A stretch of DNA of 64,000 bases from Hwanghaeella sp964350445. GTDB lineage: Bacteria > Pseudomonadota > Alphaproteobacteria > UBA8366 > Aestuariispiraceae. Of the stretch, positions 17,214 to 27,299 are shown in pieces. Each line of letters opens with the position of its first letter. The first letter of the stretch is position 1. The stretch spans positions 25,368-89,367 of the forward strand of contig CAYGKA010000014.1 of the NCBI GenBank assembly GCA_964350445.1, given 5' to 3'. The position numbers and the translations under genes were made by a program. A model generated the notes under the pieces. The model made no database searches, was not told the DNA's origin, and saw only the letters and a program-made list of their open reading frames with translations.

Positions 17214-18494
17214 ATGTCAGCACCCATCCCAGCGCTGTTCCGGCGGTTCGCCGCCGCTATCGCCGTGGTTTTCGCGCTCATGGCGTTTGAACCGATGGCG
17301 TTTGAAACGTCTGCCCTCGCCCAAAGCAAAGTTCAGGATGTCAGGATCGGCGTTCATCAGGGGTTTACCCGCTTCGTGCTGGAACTTGATGCGTCCGCGC
17401 CTTACAGGCTGCTGACCCTGCGGGACCCTTACCGGGTGGTGATCGATTTGCCGGAAGTCAGCTGGCAAACCGGTGATGTTCCTTCCGGAACGGTCGGGAA
17501 GGGCGTGGTCGGCAAGTTTCGGTTCGGTCTGTTCCAACACGGTGTCAGCCGTTTCGTCATCGATTTACAGGAACCGGCCGTCGTAAAATCCCATTTTCGG
17601 CTGGATCCCGAGCCCGGGGCCGGTCATCGGCTGGTCGTCGATCTGTCCCCCAGCACCGATCAAGACTTTGCTGCCGCGATGGGGAGCGTGGAGTCTGATG
17701 ATTGGGCTTCCCGTCAAACAGCGGTGGCGGCGGCGGCCGAGACGCAGCAACAGGCCGTGGTTCGCGCGCCGGTCAGGCCCTCCGTTGAGGTCGAGACACG
17801 ATTGCGGACCATCGTGATCGATCCGGGGCATGGCGGCGTGGACCCCGGTGCAATCGGCGCTTCCGGCATTTACGAGAAGAAGATCACCCTGGCTTTCTCG
17901 GAGGATCTGCGCAATCGGCTGCAGGCGCTGGGGAAATATCGGGTCCTGACCACCAGGGACAGGGATATCTATATCCCGCTCCGAAAGCGGTACGAAGTCG
18001 CCCATCAGAACGAGGCGGATTTGTTCATTTCGATCCATGCGGATGCGCACCATACACCCGATTTACGCGGTTTTTCGGTTTATACCTTGTCGGAGACGGC
18101 ATCCGACAAGGAAGCGGCCGCCTTGGCCACGAAGGAAAACAAGTCCGATATTCTCGCCGGATACGACTTGTCCGAATACGACGATCAGACGTCCTTCATT
18201 TTGCTGGACCTCGCGCAGCGGAAGACGAGCGAGGCCTCCTGGCAATTTGCGCAATCGCTGGTCAAGAATGTCGGCAGCAACGTGACGCTACTGCGCCGTC
18301 CGCACCGGTTTGCCGGTTTTGCGGTCCTGAAATCACCGACCGTGCCGTCGGTCCTTGTTGAACTCGGTTATCTGTCCAACCGGCTGGAAGAGAAGGATTT
18401 GCGCACGCCGGCCTATCGCGCGGGGCTCGCCGATGCGATTATTCGGGCCATCGACATCTATTTCGAGCAACAGGACCGGCTCAGCCGTTCCTAG
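17214..18494 (+). CDS. N-acetylmuramoyl-L-alanine amidase (AmiC type)
   Basis: A 426-residue periplasmic cell-wall amidase that cleaves the bond between MurNAc and the stem peptide during septum splitting. A signal peptide covers residues 1-35, ending SALAQS. An AMIN domain follows (about 38-140; TRFVLELDASAPYRLL, YRVVIDLPEV), which targets peptidoglycan or septa. The Amidase_3 catalytic domain (about 198-420) has zinc-ligand motifs IDPGHGGVDPGA, YEKKITLAF and FISIHADAHH, plus the catalytic glutamate in VLVELGYLSN. The start at MSAPIPALF gives a proper signal peptide; an upstream ATG at 17082 would add 44 residues. Next to mrcA, it forms a peptidoglycan pair. Confidence 0.93.
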   Translation: MSAPIPALFRRFAAAIAVVFALMAFEPMAFETSALAQSKVQDVRIGVHQGFTRFVLELDASAPYRLLTLRDPYRVVIDLPEVSWQTGDVPSGTVGKGVVGKFRFGLFQHGVSRFVIDLQEPAVVKSHFRLDPEPGAGHRLVVDLSPSTDQDFAAAMGSVESDDWASRQTAVAAAAETQQQAVVRAPVRPSVEVETRLRTIVIDPGHGGVDPGAIGASGIYEKKITLAFSEDLRNRLQALGKYRVLTTRDRDIYIPLRKRYEVAHQNEADLFISIHADAHHTPDLRGFSVYTLSETASDKEAAALATKENKSDILAGYDLSEYDDQTSFILLDLAQRKTSEASWQFAQSLVKNVGSNVTLLRRPHRFAGFAVLKSPTVPSVLVELGYLSNRLEEKDLRTPAYRAGLADAIIRAIDIYFEQQDRLSRS

Positions 18495-18663
18495 CCCCAC
18501 AACAATTCGCTAATATCTGCTGCTGGTGTGGATATCGAACCGATTTTTGCCATATTTACGTGGCAAGGAGAGGGGGAGCGGATGTATACGCGCGCATGCC
18601 ATGGCCTTCGCTCGCCAAACGGCTTAGCCTGCGTTGCAACGGTATGACTACATTGGGTGATAA

Positions 18664-21150
18664 ATGCGTTTGATCAGGGTTTTGCTGGGCCTTCTCGGGT
18701 TGGGAGTATTCGCCGGGCTCCTCGGCGTGGCGGCTGTTGTGTACGGCTTTTGGCACTACGGCCAGGGCCTGCCCGAGTACAAGCAACTGATCGACTACGA
18801 ACCGCCGACAGCGACCAGGGTTCATGCCGGTGACGGACGGTTGATCGCCGAATATGCCACGGAAAACCGCGTCTTCGTGCCGATCAAGTCGATCCCGAAA
18901 CGCGTCGTGCAGGCCTTCGTTTCCGCTGAAGACCAGAATTTCTTTTCCCATCCCGGGGTCGATTTCGTCGCCTTGGCCCGCGCCGTCGTTACCAATATCC
19001 AGATCAAGATGCGTGGCGGCGGTCGTCCGGTTGGGGCGTCGACCATCACTCAGCAGGTGGCTAAGAACTTCCTGCTCACCAATGAAGTCTCAATCGAACG
19101 CAAGGCTAAGGAAGCCATCCTCGCGCTTCGGATGGAGCGCGCCCTCAGCAAAGAGCGCATTCTGGAACTGTATCTCAACGAGATTTACCTGGGCTACGGG
19201 TCCTATGGCGTCGCGGCGGCGGCGCTCAACTATTTCGACAAATCGCTGGACGACCTGACGGTCGAGGAAGCCGCCTACCTGGCAGGCTTGGCGAAGGGGC
19301 CTCGGAACTACCATCCCGTCTATCACTATGACGATGCGATCGTTCGGCGGAACTACGTCATCGGCCGGATGGCGAAGGATCAATTCATCACTGATGAGGC
19401 CGCGGAGACCGCCATGACCGCGCCCTTGACCGTGGTGCCGCCGCGCGATGTCCTTTCAGTGGAGGCCCGCTACTTCGTTGAGGAAGTGCGCCGCGAATTG
19501 GCGGACCAGTTCGGGATCGACCTGGTGAACAAGGGCGGCCTGTCTGTCCGGTCGACGATTGATTCCGAACTTCAGGAAATAGCGCGCACGGTTCTTCGTG
19601 ACGGGTTGATCGATTACGATCGCCGGCACGGATATCGCGGTCCGGTGGCGCAAGTCGGTATCGATGGAGATTGGCAAACCGCGCTGCAGGGCGTCGCCGT
19701 GCCGCCCGATATCGATCCTTGGCAAATGGCGGTGGTTCTTTCCGTCGACGGCAAGGAGGCTGCCCTCGGGCTCAACGACGGGTCGCAAGGGGTCATGCCC
19801 TTGGGTGAAATGTACTGGGCCCGCAAAGCGCTGGAAGACCAGGCGCGGGGTGGGGCCGTGAAGAAGCCCGGGGATGTCGTTGCGCCGGGCGATGTGGTGC
19901 TGGTCGAGGCCGTCCTGTTCAAGGAACCCGCCAAGGATGGCGGCAATCCCGAACCCTATCCGCCGGGCACCTATGCCCTGCGGCAGGTGCCGGCTGTGAA
20001 CGGCGCTATTGTCGCGCTCGACCCCCACACCGGCCGGATCTTGGCGATGCAGGGTGGGTGGAGCTTTGACGACAGCGAATTCAACAGGGCGACGCAGGCG
20101 ACGCGTCAGCCGGGATCGGCAGTAAAGCCTTTCGTATATCTTACCGCGCTGGAAAATGGGTTCACACCGGCGACGATGATCCTGGATGCGCCGTTTGTTT
20201 TGGACCAGGGGCCGGGCAAGAAGAAATGGAAGCCGGCGAATTTCTCGCGGAAGTTTTACGGTCCGAGCCCGATGCGGGTCGGTATCGAGAGGTCACGGAA
20301 CTTGATGACCGTCCGGTTGGCGCAAGCCGTCGGGATGGATGCGGTGGTGAAGACCGTCGCGGATTTCGGAATCACGCAGGATATGCCGGCGCAGCTTTCC
20401 ATGGCCTTGGGCGCCGGTGAAACGCGTTTGCTGAACCTGACCGCGGCATATGCGATGTTGGTCAATGGCGGCAAGAAATTGTCTCCGACGCTGATCGACC
20501 GGGTTCAGGATCGCGACGGAAAGACCGTCTTTAGGCATGACAACCGGGTCTGCCCCGGCTGCCGCGCGACGGAATGGACGGGACAAGCGGTGCCCGCCCC
20601 GCCGGATGATCGCGCTCAACTCGTCGACCCCATAAGCGCATATCAAGTAACGAGCATGCTGGAAGGGGTGGTGCAGCGGGGAACGGGCCGGCGGATTAGT
20701 GAGCTGGGCAAACCGCTTGCCGGGAAGACCGGCACGACGAACGACAGCCGTGATACCTGGTTCGTGGGATTCGCGCCGGACCTCGCCGTCGGGGTTTTCA
20801 TCGGTTTCGACACGCCGATACCGCTTGGAAAACAACCATGGGGCGGCCAGGAAACCGGTTCGTCCGTCGCCGCGCCTGTCTTCAAGGCGTTCATGGCGGA
20901 GGCCCTGGCCGAAAAACCTGCAATTCCTTTCCGTACCCCGCCCGGGGCGCTTTTGGTACGCATCGATGCGGAAACCGGACAACTGGCCGGACCAGGCACG
21001 AAGAGCGTCATCATGGAGGCGTTCAAGCCGGGCACAGAGCCATCGGCGAGCGGTTCGGGAACTTTCATCGACGGGTCCGATCAGGATGACGGTACGCCGG
21101 GTGTCGGCGGCGCCGCCGGGGGCACTGGAAGCGCGACAGGGCTGTATTAA
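18664..21150 (+). CDS. mrcA: Penicillin-binding protein 1A, bifunctional
   Basis: An 828-residue class A penicillin-binding protein that polymerises glycan strands and cross-links peptides at the cytoplasmic membrane. One N-terminal transmembrane helix (residues about 5-32) is followed by the GT51 transglycosylase domain with catalytic glutamate E89 in SAEDQNFF and the RGGGRPVGASTITQQVAKN motif in parts. The transpeptidase has SxxK at S484 (PGSAVKP), SRN near 544 and KTGT near 687. An OB-like insert lies between the domains. It follows the amidase by 169 bases in the same direction. The glycine/serine-rich C-terminal tail is disordered. Confidence 0.96.
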   Translation: MRLIRVLLGLLGLGVFAGLLGVAAVVYGFWHYGQGLPEYKQLIDYEPPTATRVHAGDGRLIAEYATENRVFVPIKSIPKRVVQAFVSAEDQNFFSHPGVDFVALARAVVTNIQIKMRGGGRPVGASTITQQVAKNFLLTNEVSIERKAKEAILALRMERALSKERILELYLNEIYLGYGSYGVAAAALNYFDKSLDDLTVEEAAYLAGLAKGPRNYHPVYHYDDAIVRRNYVIGRMAKDQFITDEAAETAMTAPLTVVPPRDVLSVEARYFVEEVRRELADQFGIDLVNKGGLSVRSTIDSELQEIARTVLRDGLIDYDRRHGYRGPVAQVGIDGDWQTALQGVAVPPDIDPWQMAVVLSVDGKEAALGLNDGSQGVMPLGEMYWARKALEDQARGGAVKKPGDVVAPGDVVLVEAVLFKEPAKDGGNPEPYPPGTYALRQVPAVNGAIVALDPHTGRILAMQGGWSFDDSEFNRATQATRQPGSAVKPFVYLTALENGFTPATMILDAPFVLDQGPGKKKWKPANFSRKFYGPSPMRVGIERSRNLMTVRLAQAVGMDAVVKTVADFGITQDMPAQLSMALGAGETRLLNLTAAYAMLVNGGKKLSPTLIDRVQDRDGKTVFRHDNRVCPGCRATEWTGQAVPAPPDDRAQLVDPISAYQVTSMLEGVVQRGTGRRISELGKPLAGKTGTTNDSRDTWFVGFAPDLAVGVFIGFDTPIPLGKQPWGGQETGSSVAAPVFKAFMAEALAEKPAIPFRTPPGALLVRIDAETGQLAGPGTKSVIMEAFKPGTEPSASGSGTFIDGSDQDDGTPGVGGAAGGTGSATGLY

Positions 21151-21373
21151 CGCCTGCCTCCCGTCATCAGCGGCATGCATCGGTAGCCGCGATGGAATCT
21201 TCAACTTTGGTCTGACGAAAATTGTTCATTCGAGTATCGGTAACTAATATTTAACTCCTTTGACGTTAGACGGTTAGGGAGTGGTCGGGGGAATTTTGGA
21301 TCGCCCTGCAAGTCTGAAGAGATGGTCATTTTGGTAAAGGTCGGGCAGATACTCGACTGTACGGGAGATTTTA

Positions 21374-22537
21374 ATGTCGAGCCGCAAGCTCATCGTTCTC
21401 GATGACGATGACATCGCCCGCGAGATCGTTTCCGCGAGCGCGCAGCGTGCGGGGTTCTCCTGTGTCGGCTATTCTTCCGCGGCCGAATTGCGGATGGAGA
21501 CACAGCTCCACGAATACGACCTGCTCGTTCTGGATCTCAACCTGTTGGATACGGACGGAATTGAGGTTCTGCAGTATCTCAGCGGCCAGAAGTTCAAAGC
21601 CCCCATACTTCTCGTAAGCAGCTTGGAAGAACGCGTTCTGTATTCGACGCTGCGCGTCGGATCGTCCCTGGGGCTTCAGTTGCTGGATCCCGTCCGCAAG
21701 CCCCTGCGGCCTTCCGAATTGGGCAACATTCTCGCCTCCATTTCGACGACAAGCGCGCCGTTGCGTCAGGAAGACCTGAAGACCGCGCTGGACGAGAGCC
21801 AATTCCGCGTAGCGTATCAGCCCAAGGTATCGCTTCACGATGGGCGGGTGGTCGGTGCGGAAGCGCTTGCCCGTTGGACTCATCCGGACCGGGGCCCGAT
21901 TTCGCCGGCCGAATTCATCGCCTTGGCGGAAGACGGCACGTTGATCGCGAATCTCACCTATTTCGTTGCCGGAACCGCCTTTGAAGACTGCAAGACCTGG
22001 GCGGAATCTGGGTTCCATCTGTCGGTCGCGGTGAACGTATCGGCGAAATCGCTGACCGACCGTTCCTTCAGCGACCGCTTGGCGGAACTGGTGCGCAAAA
22101 GCAGCCTGCAAACCGATCAAATCACTCTGGAAATCACCGAGACGTCGGCGATGTCGGATGCATCGGCGATGCTGGCCATGCTGACGCAGCTCAGGATTCG
22201 CGGTTTTAACCTCAGCATGGATGATTTCGGCACCGGATATTCCAGCCTGATGCAGCTGCATCGACTGCCTTTCTCGGAAGTGAAGATCGACCGTAGTTTT
22301 ATTCACGGGATGGATGCGGATCAGGAAGCGCGGGTAATTTCACGGGCGATGATCGGCCTCGGCCACAACCTCGGCATGCGGGTCGTGGCGGAAGGGATCG
22401 AGACTAAGGGCGTGATGCAGATGTTGCAGGAAGAGGGCTGCGACATCGGCCAAGGCTACTACCTGGGCAAGCCGATGTGGCATCACGAATTCCTGGATTG
22501 GCTGGGAGACTCTGCCATCGCAGTTCCAGCTGAATGA
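21374..22537 (+). CDS. Response regulator with EAL c-di-GMP phosphodiesterase domain
   Basis: A 387-residue receiver-EAL protein predicted to degrade cyclic di-GMP. The receiver (residues 1-125) has the acidic cluster LDDDD, phospho-acceptor D54 in LVLDLN, and the lysine in RKPL. The EAL domain (about 133-375) keeps the catalytic set: the EAL motif at 163 (GAEALARW), the asparagine in VNVSAKSL, the glutamate in LEITETSAM, the double aspartate in MDDFGTGYSSL, the lysine in VKIDRSFI and the glutamate in EGIE. It should therefore be active. It overlaps the following hybrid kinase by ATGA, implying coupled translation and that the kinase phosphorylates this receiver. Confidence 0.93.
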   Translation: MSSRKLIVLDDDDIAREIVSASAQRAGFSCVGYSSAAELRMETQLHEYDLLVLDLNLLDTDGIEVLQYLSGQKFKAPILLVSSLEERVLYSTLRVGSSLGLQLLDPVRKPLRPSELGNILASISTTSAPLRQEDLKTALDESQFRVAYQPKVSLHDGRVVGAEALARWTHPDRGPISPAEFIALAEDGTLIANLTYFVAGTAFEDCKTWAESGFHLSVAVNVSAKSLTDRSFSDRLAELVRKSSLQTDQITLEITETSAMSDASAMLAMLTQLRIRGFNLSMDDFGTGYSSLMQLHRLPFSEVKIDRSFIHGMDADQEARVISRAMIGLGHNLGMRVVAEGIETKGVMQMLQEEGCDIGQGYYLGKPMWHHEFLDWLGDSAIAVPAE

Positions 22538-25500
22538 GCACAGCCCAGAATCTTGAAAGCAACGGCGGGAATGAGGCATCCGATTGGGTTGAGATCGGGG
22601 ATGCTGAACTCTCAGGCCTTGAATTGTCCAGGCGCCCGATCTGGATCTGGGGAATTTCCGGCGCGCAGACAGAGTGGGGCAACACCGCCGCGATCACCTT
22701 TTGGCAAGTGCCCGACATCCAGTCGATGCGGGAACAAAGCAAAGTCGTATCCGACTCCGCGAAAAAGCGCATTGAAACCTACGGCGCCAGGGTTGAGGCC
22801 GGCGAGAGTATCGACGAAGATTGGACCGTCTATCCGGGGGGTAAGCCCAGTTCCGTAAGGATCATGGTGTCGGGCTGCCGCTATAACGGCGAGAAAGCCC
22901 TGTTGTGCGAGGCGGTCGAAGGCGTCACCGCCACCAAGGAAGCCGGCGCCTACGCGCTTCGCGCCTTCGCGGAAACGTTCCATGTCTCACCGATCGCGGA
23001 GATCGTTTGCAGCCGTGACGGCAGAATACGTTTCCTTAACACGGCTGCCATGAACGCTTTCGGTGTCATGGCGGGCGCCCGGTTCGTGGATATCGCAGAT
23101 GCGTCCGCGGCCGATGAACTCCTACCGTTTTTGGACGTTCAACTCGGCGATACGCATCAGACACAGGATGTTCGCTTCGGTGAGGATCACGACGCGCGCT
23201 GGTGGCGGATCATCACCCAGGTCGGAAAGGACACCACGACCGGCGAGGACGCCATCTATCTGTACTTGCTCGACGTGACGGCCGAACGAGAGGCGGCCGA
23301 AGCCCTTGCCGCGCAGGAAAAAATGTTCGCCATGGCGTTCAACGCCTTGCCGCTCGGCTTCGCCCTGAAGGACGACCAAGCCCGGTACATTTTCGTCAAC
23401 GAGTTTCTGGAACGGCAGTTCGGGCAGCCGAGAGAGGAACTCCTCGGCAAGAAAATATCGGAAATATCTACGTTCAACGGGGTGGACGAAGCCCAAGCGG
23501 CGGATTTGGAGACCCTGGAAACAGGCAAGTCGAGCCGCATTCATGAAGTCCATCCGATTGGCGGCGCAATGCGGCATATTCTGCGCGGGCGGGAAGTGGT
23601 CGATGGCTTGGATGGCAAGAAATGGCTGCTGAGCTTCGGTTTGGATGTAACCGACCAGGTGCTTGCCCGGGAAGATCTTCAGGCGGAGAAGGACTTCGTT
23701 CAAGCGGTGCTGGATACGGTACCCATCTTGGTCTTTACCCGAGAGAAGAACGGCGAGTTCGGATTCTTGAACAGGGCGACCAGCGAGTTCCTGGAGAACA
23801 AGCCCAGCTTGGTCCTGGGCATGGATCCGTTGGGTGCCGGCGGCGTCAGCGAGGGGACCTCCAACGGGGGGTCCGTCTATGGTCTTGTCGAACAGCGGCA
23901 AGACCGGGTGACGACGGAGACGGTGTATCGCACGGCTTCCGGTGAAGAGAGATCCTTCAGAACCACCAGTTTGCCCCTGAACAGAGCAAAGAGCGACATG
24001 GAAGCGCTTTCCGTTTCCGTCGATATCACGGAACTGCGCCGGGCGCGGTTGTCGGCTGAACGGGCGAACGAAGCAAAGAACGGTTTTCTGGCGGCGATCA
24101 GCCATGAAATCCGAACGCCTTTGAACGGGGTGCTGGGCATCGCCCGCCTGCTGGAGGATACGCGCCTCGACCGCGACCAAAAGCAGATGGTGCGGACGGT
24201 TCAAGAATCCGGGCAGCACTTGCTGTCACTGATCAACGATATTCTGGATTTCTCCAAAATCGAAGCCGGCGCGGTAACGCTGGAGGAAGAGTCGTTCGAC
24301 CTTCATTCCTCGCTCGCCTATATCGCCGATATTCTCTCGCCGCGCGCGCAGCAAGCCGGCATTGATGTCGTCTTCACCGTGGATGGCGCGGTGCCCCGGG
24401 GGCTGATCGGTGATTTGGGGCGGGTTCGTCAAATCCTGGTCAACCTCATCGGGAACTCCATCAAGTTCACGAAGCAGGGCGGGGTGCATTTGGCCGTCGA
24501 GGTGCTGGAGAGGAAAGGAGAACTCGTCAAGCTACGGTTCGCCGTTTCCGATACCGGCATCGGTATTCCCGAAACCGCGCTGCCAACGCTGTTCGAGCCC
24601 TTCACGCAGGTCGATTCAAGTGCGACACGACGTTATGAAGGCGCCGGGCTGGGGCTCGCCATCTGTATGCGGCTGGCGACCTTGATGAACGGCGCGTTGC
24701 GGGTAAAGAGCAAACTCGGCTCCGGCAGTACCTTCAGCGTGGACCTGCCGTTCATCGTGACCGAGGAAGCCGGTGCCGCGGATATCAACGCCAGCAATCC
24801 GCTTGACGGGCTGCATGTGAACATCGTCGGTTTGTCGCCTTTGATCGGCGGGGCGCTCTCCAAACAGGTTGAAGGCTGGGGTGGTGAGGCCTCCTTGTTC
24901 TCATCCCTTGCGGATGTCGCCGAGCCCAATGCAGCCGATTTGATGATTATGCCAGAAGCGGTCGCGTCCAACAGGCCCTCATCACCGGCGGCGCAAACAT
25001 GCCCGACTTTGCTTTTGCTCGACTGGTCGGAAGCCCAACCGAAAGCAGTCGCCTCGACCTTCGAAACATTACGGCGTCCGATTTCACCTTTGAAACTTGC
25101 TAGTGCGATCAACCGCTTGCTGGCCGGTGAACAAAGTGCCGGTGCTGCGGAGAGCGGCGCGTATCCCTCCTCCGACGAAGCGGAACAAATCGCCGGCAGG
25201 ACCGCGTCTGCGCTCCAGATTTTGGCGGAAAAGAAGACAAAATCTCTGCGAATACTGATCGCTGAGGACAATAACGTAAATCAGTATGTGATCGGACAGA
25301 TGGTCCGGAATGTCGGCCATACGGCGGATATTGTGGGCAACGGTCTCGAAGCGGTTCAAGCGGCTTCCTCACTGCCCTACGACGTCATCCTCATGGATGT
25401 GCGCATGCCGGAAATGGATGGGATCGAAGCGACGACGAAGATCCGGCAACTGCCCGGAACGGCGGGCAAGACCCCGATTATCGCCATGACCGGCGATGTT

Positions 25501-25989
25501 CTGCAGGACACGGTCGATGCTTGTTTCAAGGCGGGTATGGACGGCTATATCGCCAAGCCATTCGACCGTGATGTCCTGATGGCGGAGCTGTCCGGCCTTG
25601 TCGGCAGCGGCCGTGTGTCTCAGAAGCAGACGATGAGCCCGACACTACCCATCGCCGACGAGATCGACGAGGAAATGGTCTTCGAAATGCTGCAGGTCCT
25701 GGGCAGCGACGACTACATGCGGTTGCTCAACCAGACCGTGGAACGGACCAGGACGGTGATCGAGGACATGTTGAAAGCGGCGTCGGTGCGTGGAACGGAC
25801 GAGTTGGTTCAGAAGGCGCACGCGCTGCAATCCTCGCTCGGGCATCTGGGCCTGAAGCATGCGCGGGACGTTTGTCTCTATATCGAACAGAACGCATCAA
25901 AGCGGGACATGGAGGACATCACGGCTGAGATCAACAAACTCGGCGATGTCGTGGATCGCGGGGTCGCTCGGATCAAGTCCGAAAACTGA
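22534..25989 (+). CDS. Hybrid histidine kinase with PAS, receiver and Hpt domains
   Basis: A 1151-residue cytosolic sensor kinase without clear membrane segments. Three PAS-like domains occupy about residues 140-500. The HisKA dimer helix has H524 in ISHEIRTPLNG. The ATPase domain (about 630-750) has DTGIGIPE and GAGLGLAI. A pseudo-receiver (about 755-860) lacks the phospho-acceptor aspartate. A canonical receiver has D955 in VILMDVRMPEMDG and the AKPF lysine. A C-terminal Hpt domain has H1096 in KAHALQSSLGHLG. Start ATG 22534 overlaps the EAL regulator stop. The layout fits a His-Asp-His-Asp relay ending on the EAL regulator. The PAS ligand is unknown. Confidence 0.93.
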   Translation: MSTAQNLESNGGNEASDWVEIGDAELSGLELSRRPIWIWGISGAQTEWGNTAAITFWQVPDIQSMREQSKVVSDSAKKRIETYGARVEAGESIDEDWTVYPGGKPSSVRIMVSGCRYNGEKALLCEAVEGVTATKEAGAYALRAFAETFHVSPIAEIVCSRDGRIRFLNTAAMNAFGVMAGARFVDIADASAADELLPFLDVQLGDTHQTQDVRFGEDHDARWWRIITQVGKDTTTGEDAIYLYLLDVTAEREAAEALAAQEKMFAMAFNALPLGFALKDDQARYIFVNEFLERQFGQPREELLGKKISEISTFNGVDEAQAADLETLETGKSSRIHEVHPIGGAMRHILRGREVVDGLDGKKWLLSFGLDVTDQVLAREDLQAEKDFVQAVLDTVPILVFTREKNGEFGFLNRATSEFLENKPSLVLGMDPLGAGGVSEGTSNGGSVYGLVEQRQDRVTTETVYRTASGEERSFRTTSLPLNRAKSDMEALSVSVDITELRRARLSAERANEAKNGFLAAISHEIRTPLNGVLGIARLLEDTRLDRDQKQMVRTVQESGQHLLSLINDILDFSKIEAGAVTLEEESFDLHSSLAYIADILSPRAQQAGIDVVFTVDGAVPRGLIGDLGRVRQILVNLIGNSIKFTKQGGVHLAVEVLERKGELVKLRFAVSDTGIGIPETALPTLFEPFTQVDSSATRRYEGAGLGLAICMRLATLMNGALRVKSKLGSGSTFSVDLPFIVTEEAGAADINASNPLDGLHVNIVGLSPLIGGALSKQVEGWGGEASLFSSLADVAEPNAADLMIMPEAVASNRPSSPAAQTCPTLLLLDWSEAQPKAVASTFETLRRPISPLKLASAINRLLAGEQSAGAAESGAYPSSDEAEQIAGRTASALQILAEKKTKSLRILIAEDNNVNQYVIGQMVRNVGHTADIVGNGLEAVQAASSLPYDVILMDVRMPEMDGIEATTKIRQLPGTAGKTPIIAMTGDVLQDTVDACFKAGMDGYIAKPFDRDVLMAELSGLVGSGRVSQKQTMSPTLPIADEIDEEMVFEMLQVLGSDDYMRLLNQTVERTRTVIEDMLKAASVRGTDELVQKAHALQSSLGHLGLKHARDVCLYIEQNASKRDMEDITAEINKLGDVVDRGVARIKSEN

Positions 25990-26122
25990 CATCTGCAAAC
26001 CGGCGCGGCTCTCCGGCCGACAGGGCTTGCCACGCTAGGCCCTATCTTCTAAACGCGTCAGGTAACGACGGCCGGGCGATCCGCCCGGGCGGATTTTGAT
26101 GAACGAGGAAACGGTTTTTTAA

Positions 26123-27254
26123 ATGCGGGCTGAAATTCAGACTGTCGTCGACGAACTCAAGCAGTCATTGGAACTGCTGAGGAGGCATCTTTGACTTGGA
26201 GAATTCCAAGAAACGCCTGCTTGAACTGAATGCCCGGGTCGAAGACCCGACCCTTTGGGACAATGCCGCGGAAGCGCAAAAGATCATGCGCGAGCGATCG
26301 TCCCTGGAAAGCCGGATCGGGGGATTTCAGGAACTCGAAAACGGTTTGAACGACAATGTCGAGCTGATCCAAATGGGGGAGGCCGAGGACGATAAGGACG
26401 TCGTTACCGAGGCCGAGGACGCGCTGGTCGCTCTGGGCGGCACGGCCCGCAAACTGCAGCTCGAAAGCCTTCTTTCAGGCGAGGCGGACGGGAACAACTG
26501 CTTCCTTGAAGTTCACGCCGGCGCCGGGGGAACGGAATCCCAGGACTGGGCCAGCATGCTGCTGCGCATGTATTCCCGCTGGTGCGACCAGAACAGCTAC
26601 AAGACGCAAATCATCGAAGAAAGCCCCGGCGAAGAAGCCGGCATAAAATCGGCGACGTTGCGGATCGAAGGGCCGGATGCCTATGGTTGGCTGAAGACCG
26701 AAACGGGCGTGCACCGCTTGGTTCGTATTTCCCCCTTCGACTCGAATGCCCGGCGTCATACGAGTTTCTCCTCGGTCACAGTGTACCCGGAAATCGATGA
26801 TTCCATCGAGGTGGAGATCGAGGACAAGGACCTGCGCATCGACACCTACCGTGCCTCGGGCGCGGGTGGACAGCACGTCAACCGGACGGACAGCGCGGTG
26901 CGCATCACGCACATACCGACCGGCATCGTTGTCCAGTGCCAGAACGACCGTTCGCAGCACAAGAACCGCGCCCAAGCCATGAAGATGCTGGAAGCGCGTC
27001 TATACGAACGCGAACTTCGGATGCGGGAAGAAGCCGCACAGGCGGAACACGAAGCCAAGACCGATATCGGGTGGGGCCACCAAATCCGCTCCTACGTGCT
27101 GCAGCCTTATCAGATGGTGAAGGATCTGCGGACCGGGGTGGAAAAGGGCAACGCCCAAGGTGTCCTGGACGGGGACCTGACAGAATACCTGGAGGCCGCG
27201 CTTTCCATGAAACTCGACGGCGCTCCGAACGCGCCCGTCGACGATATCGACTAA
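26123..27254 (+). CDS. prfB: Peptide chain release factor 2, with programmed +1 frameshift
   Basis: RF2 ends translation at UGA and UAA. The gene is read in two frames, 26123-26191 and 26193-27254, giving 376 residues. The first 23 codons end at CTT followed by an in-frame TGA at 26192-26194; skipping one base continues with GAC TTG GAG. The SPF recognition motif (SPFDSNARRHTSF) lies near residue 206 and the catalytic GGQ at 248-250. Both segments are needed for the normal length and for the N-terminal helix MRAEIQTVVDELKQSLE. A caller starting at TTG 26196 would lose the N-terminus. Confidence 0.96.
26180..26195 (+). promoter_or_regulatory. prfB: RF2 programmed frameshift site
   Basis: AGGAGGCATCTTTGAC matches the E. 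coli site AGGGGGTATCTTTGAC in arrangement: a Shine-Dalgarno-like AGGAGG three bases before the slippery CTT, then the UGA stop followed by C. When RF2 is scarce the ribosome pauses at UGA and shifts +1, so RF2 controls its own synthesis. Confidence 0.97.
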
Positions 27255-27259
27255 GAACC

Positions 27260-27283
27260 AGCGGCCCCGGCTCCGGGGCCGCT
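27260..27283 (+). terminator. GC-rich hairpin after prfB
   Basis: AGCGGCCCC pairs with GGGGCCGCT around six bases, directly after the prfB stop and before the convergent hydrolase stop. The following T-run is short, so termination strength is uncertain. Confidence 0.6.
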
Positions 27284-27299
27284 GTTCCGCGCCCTAAAT

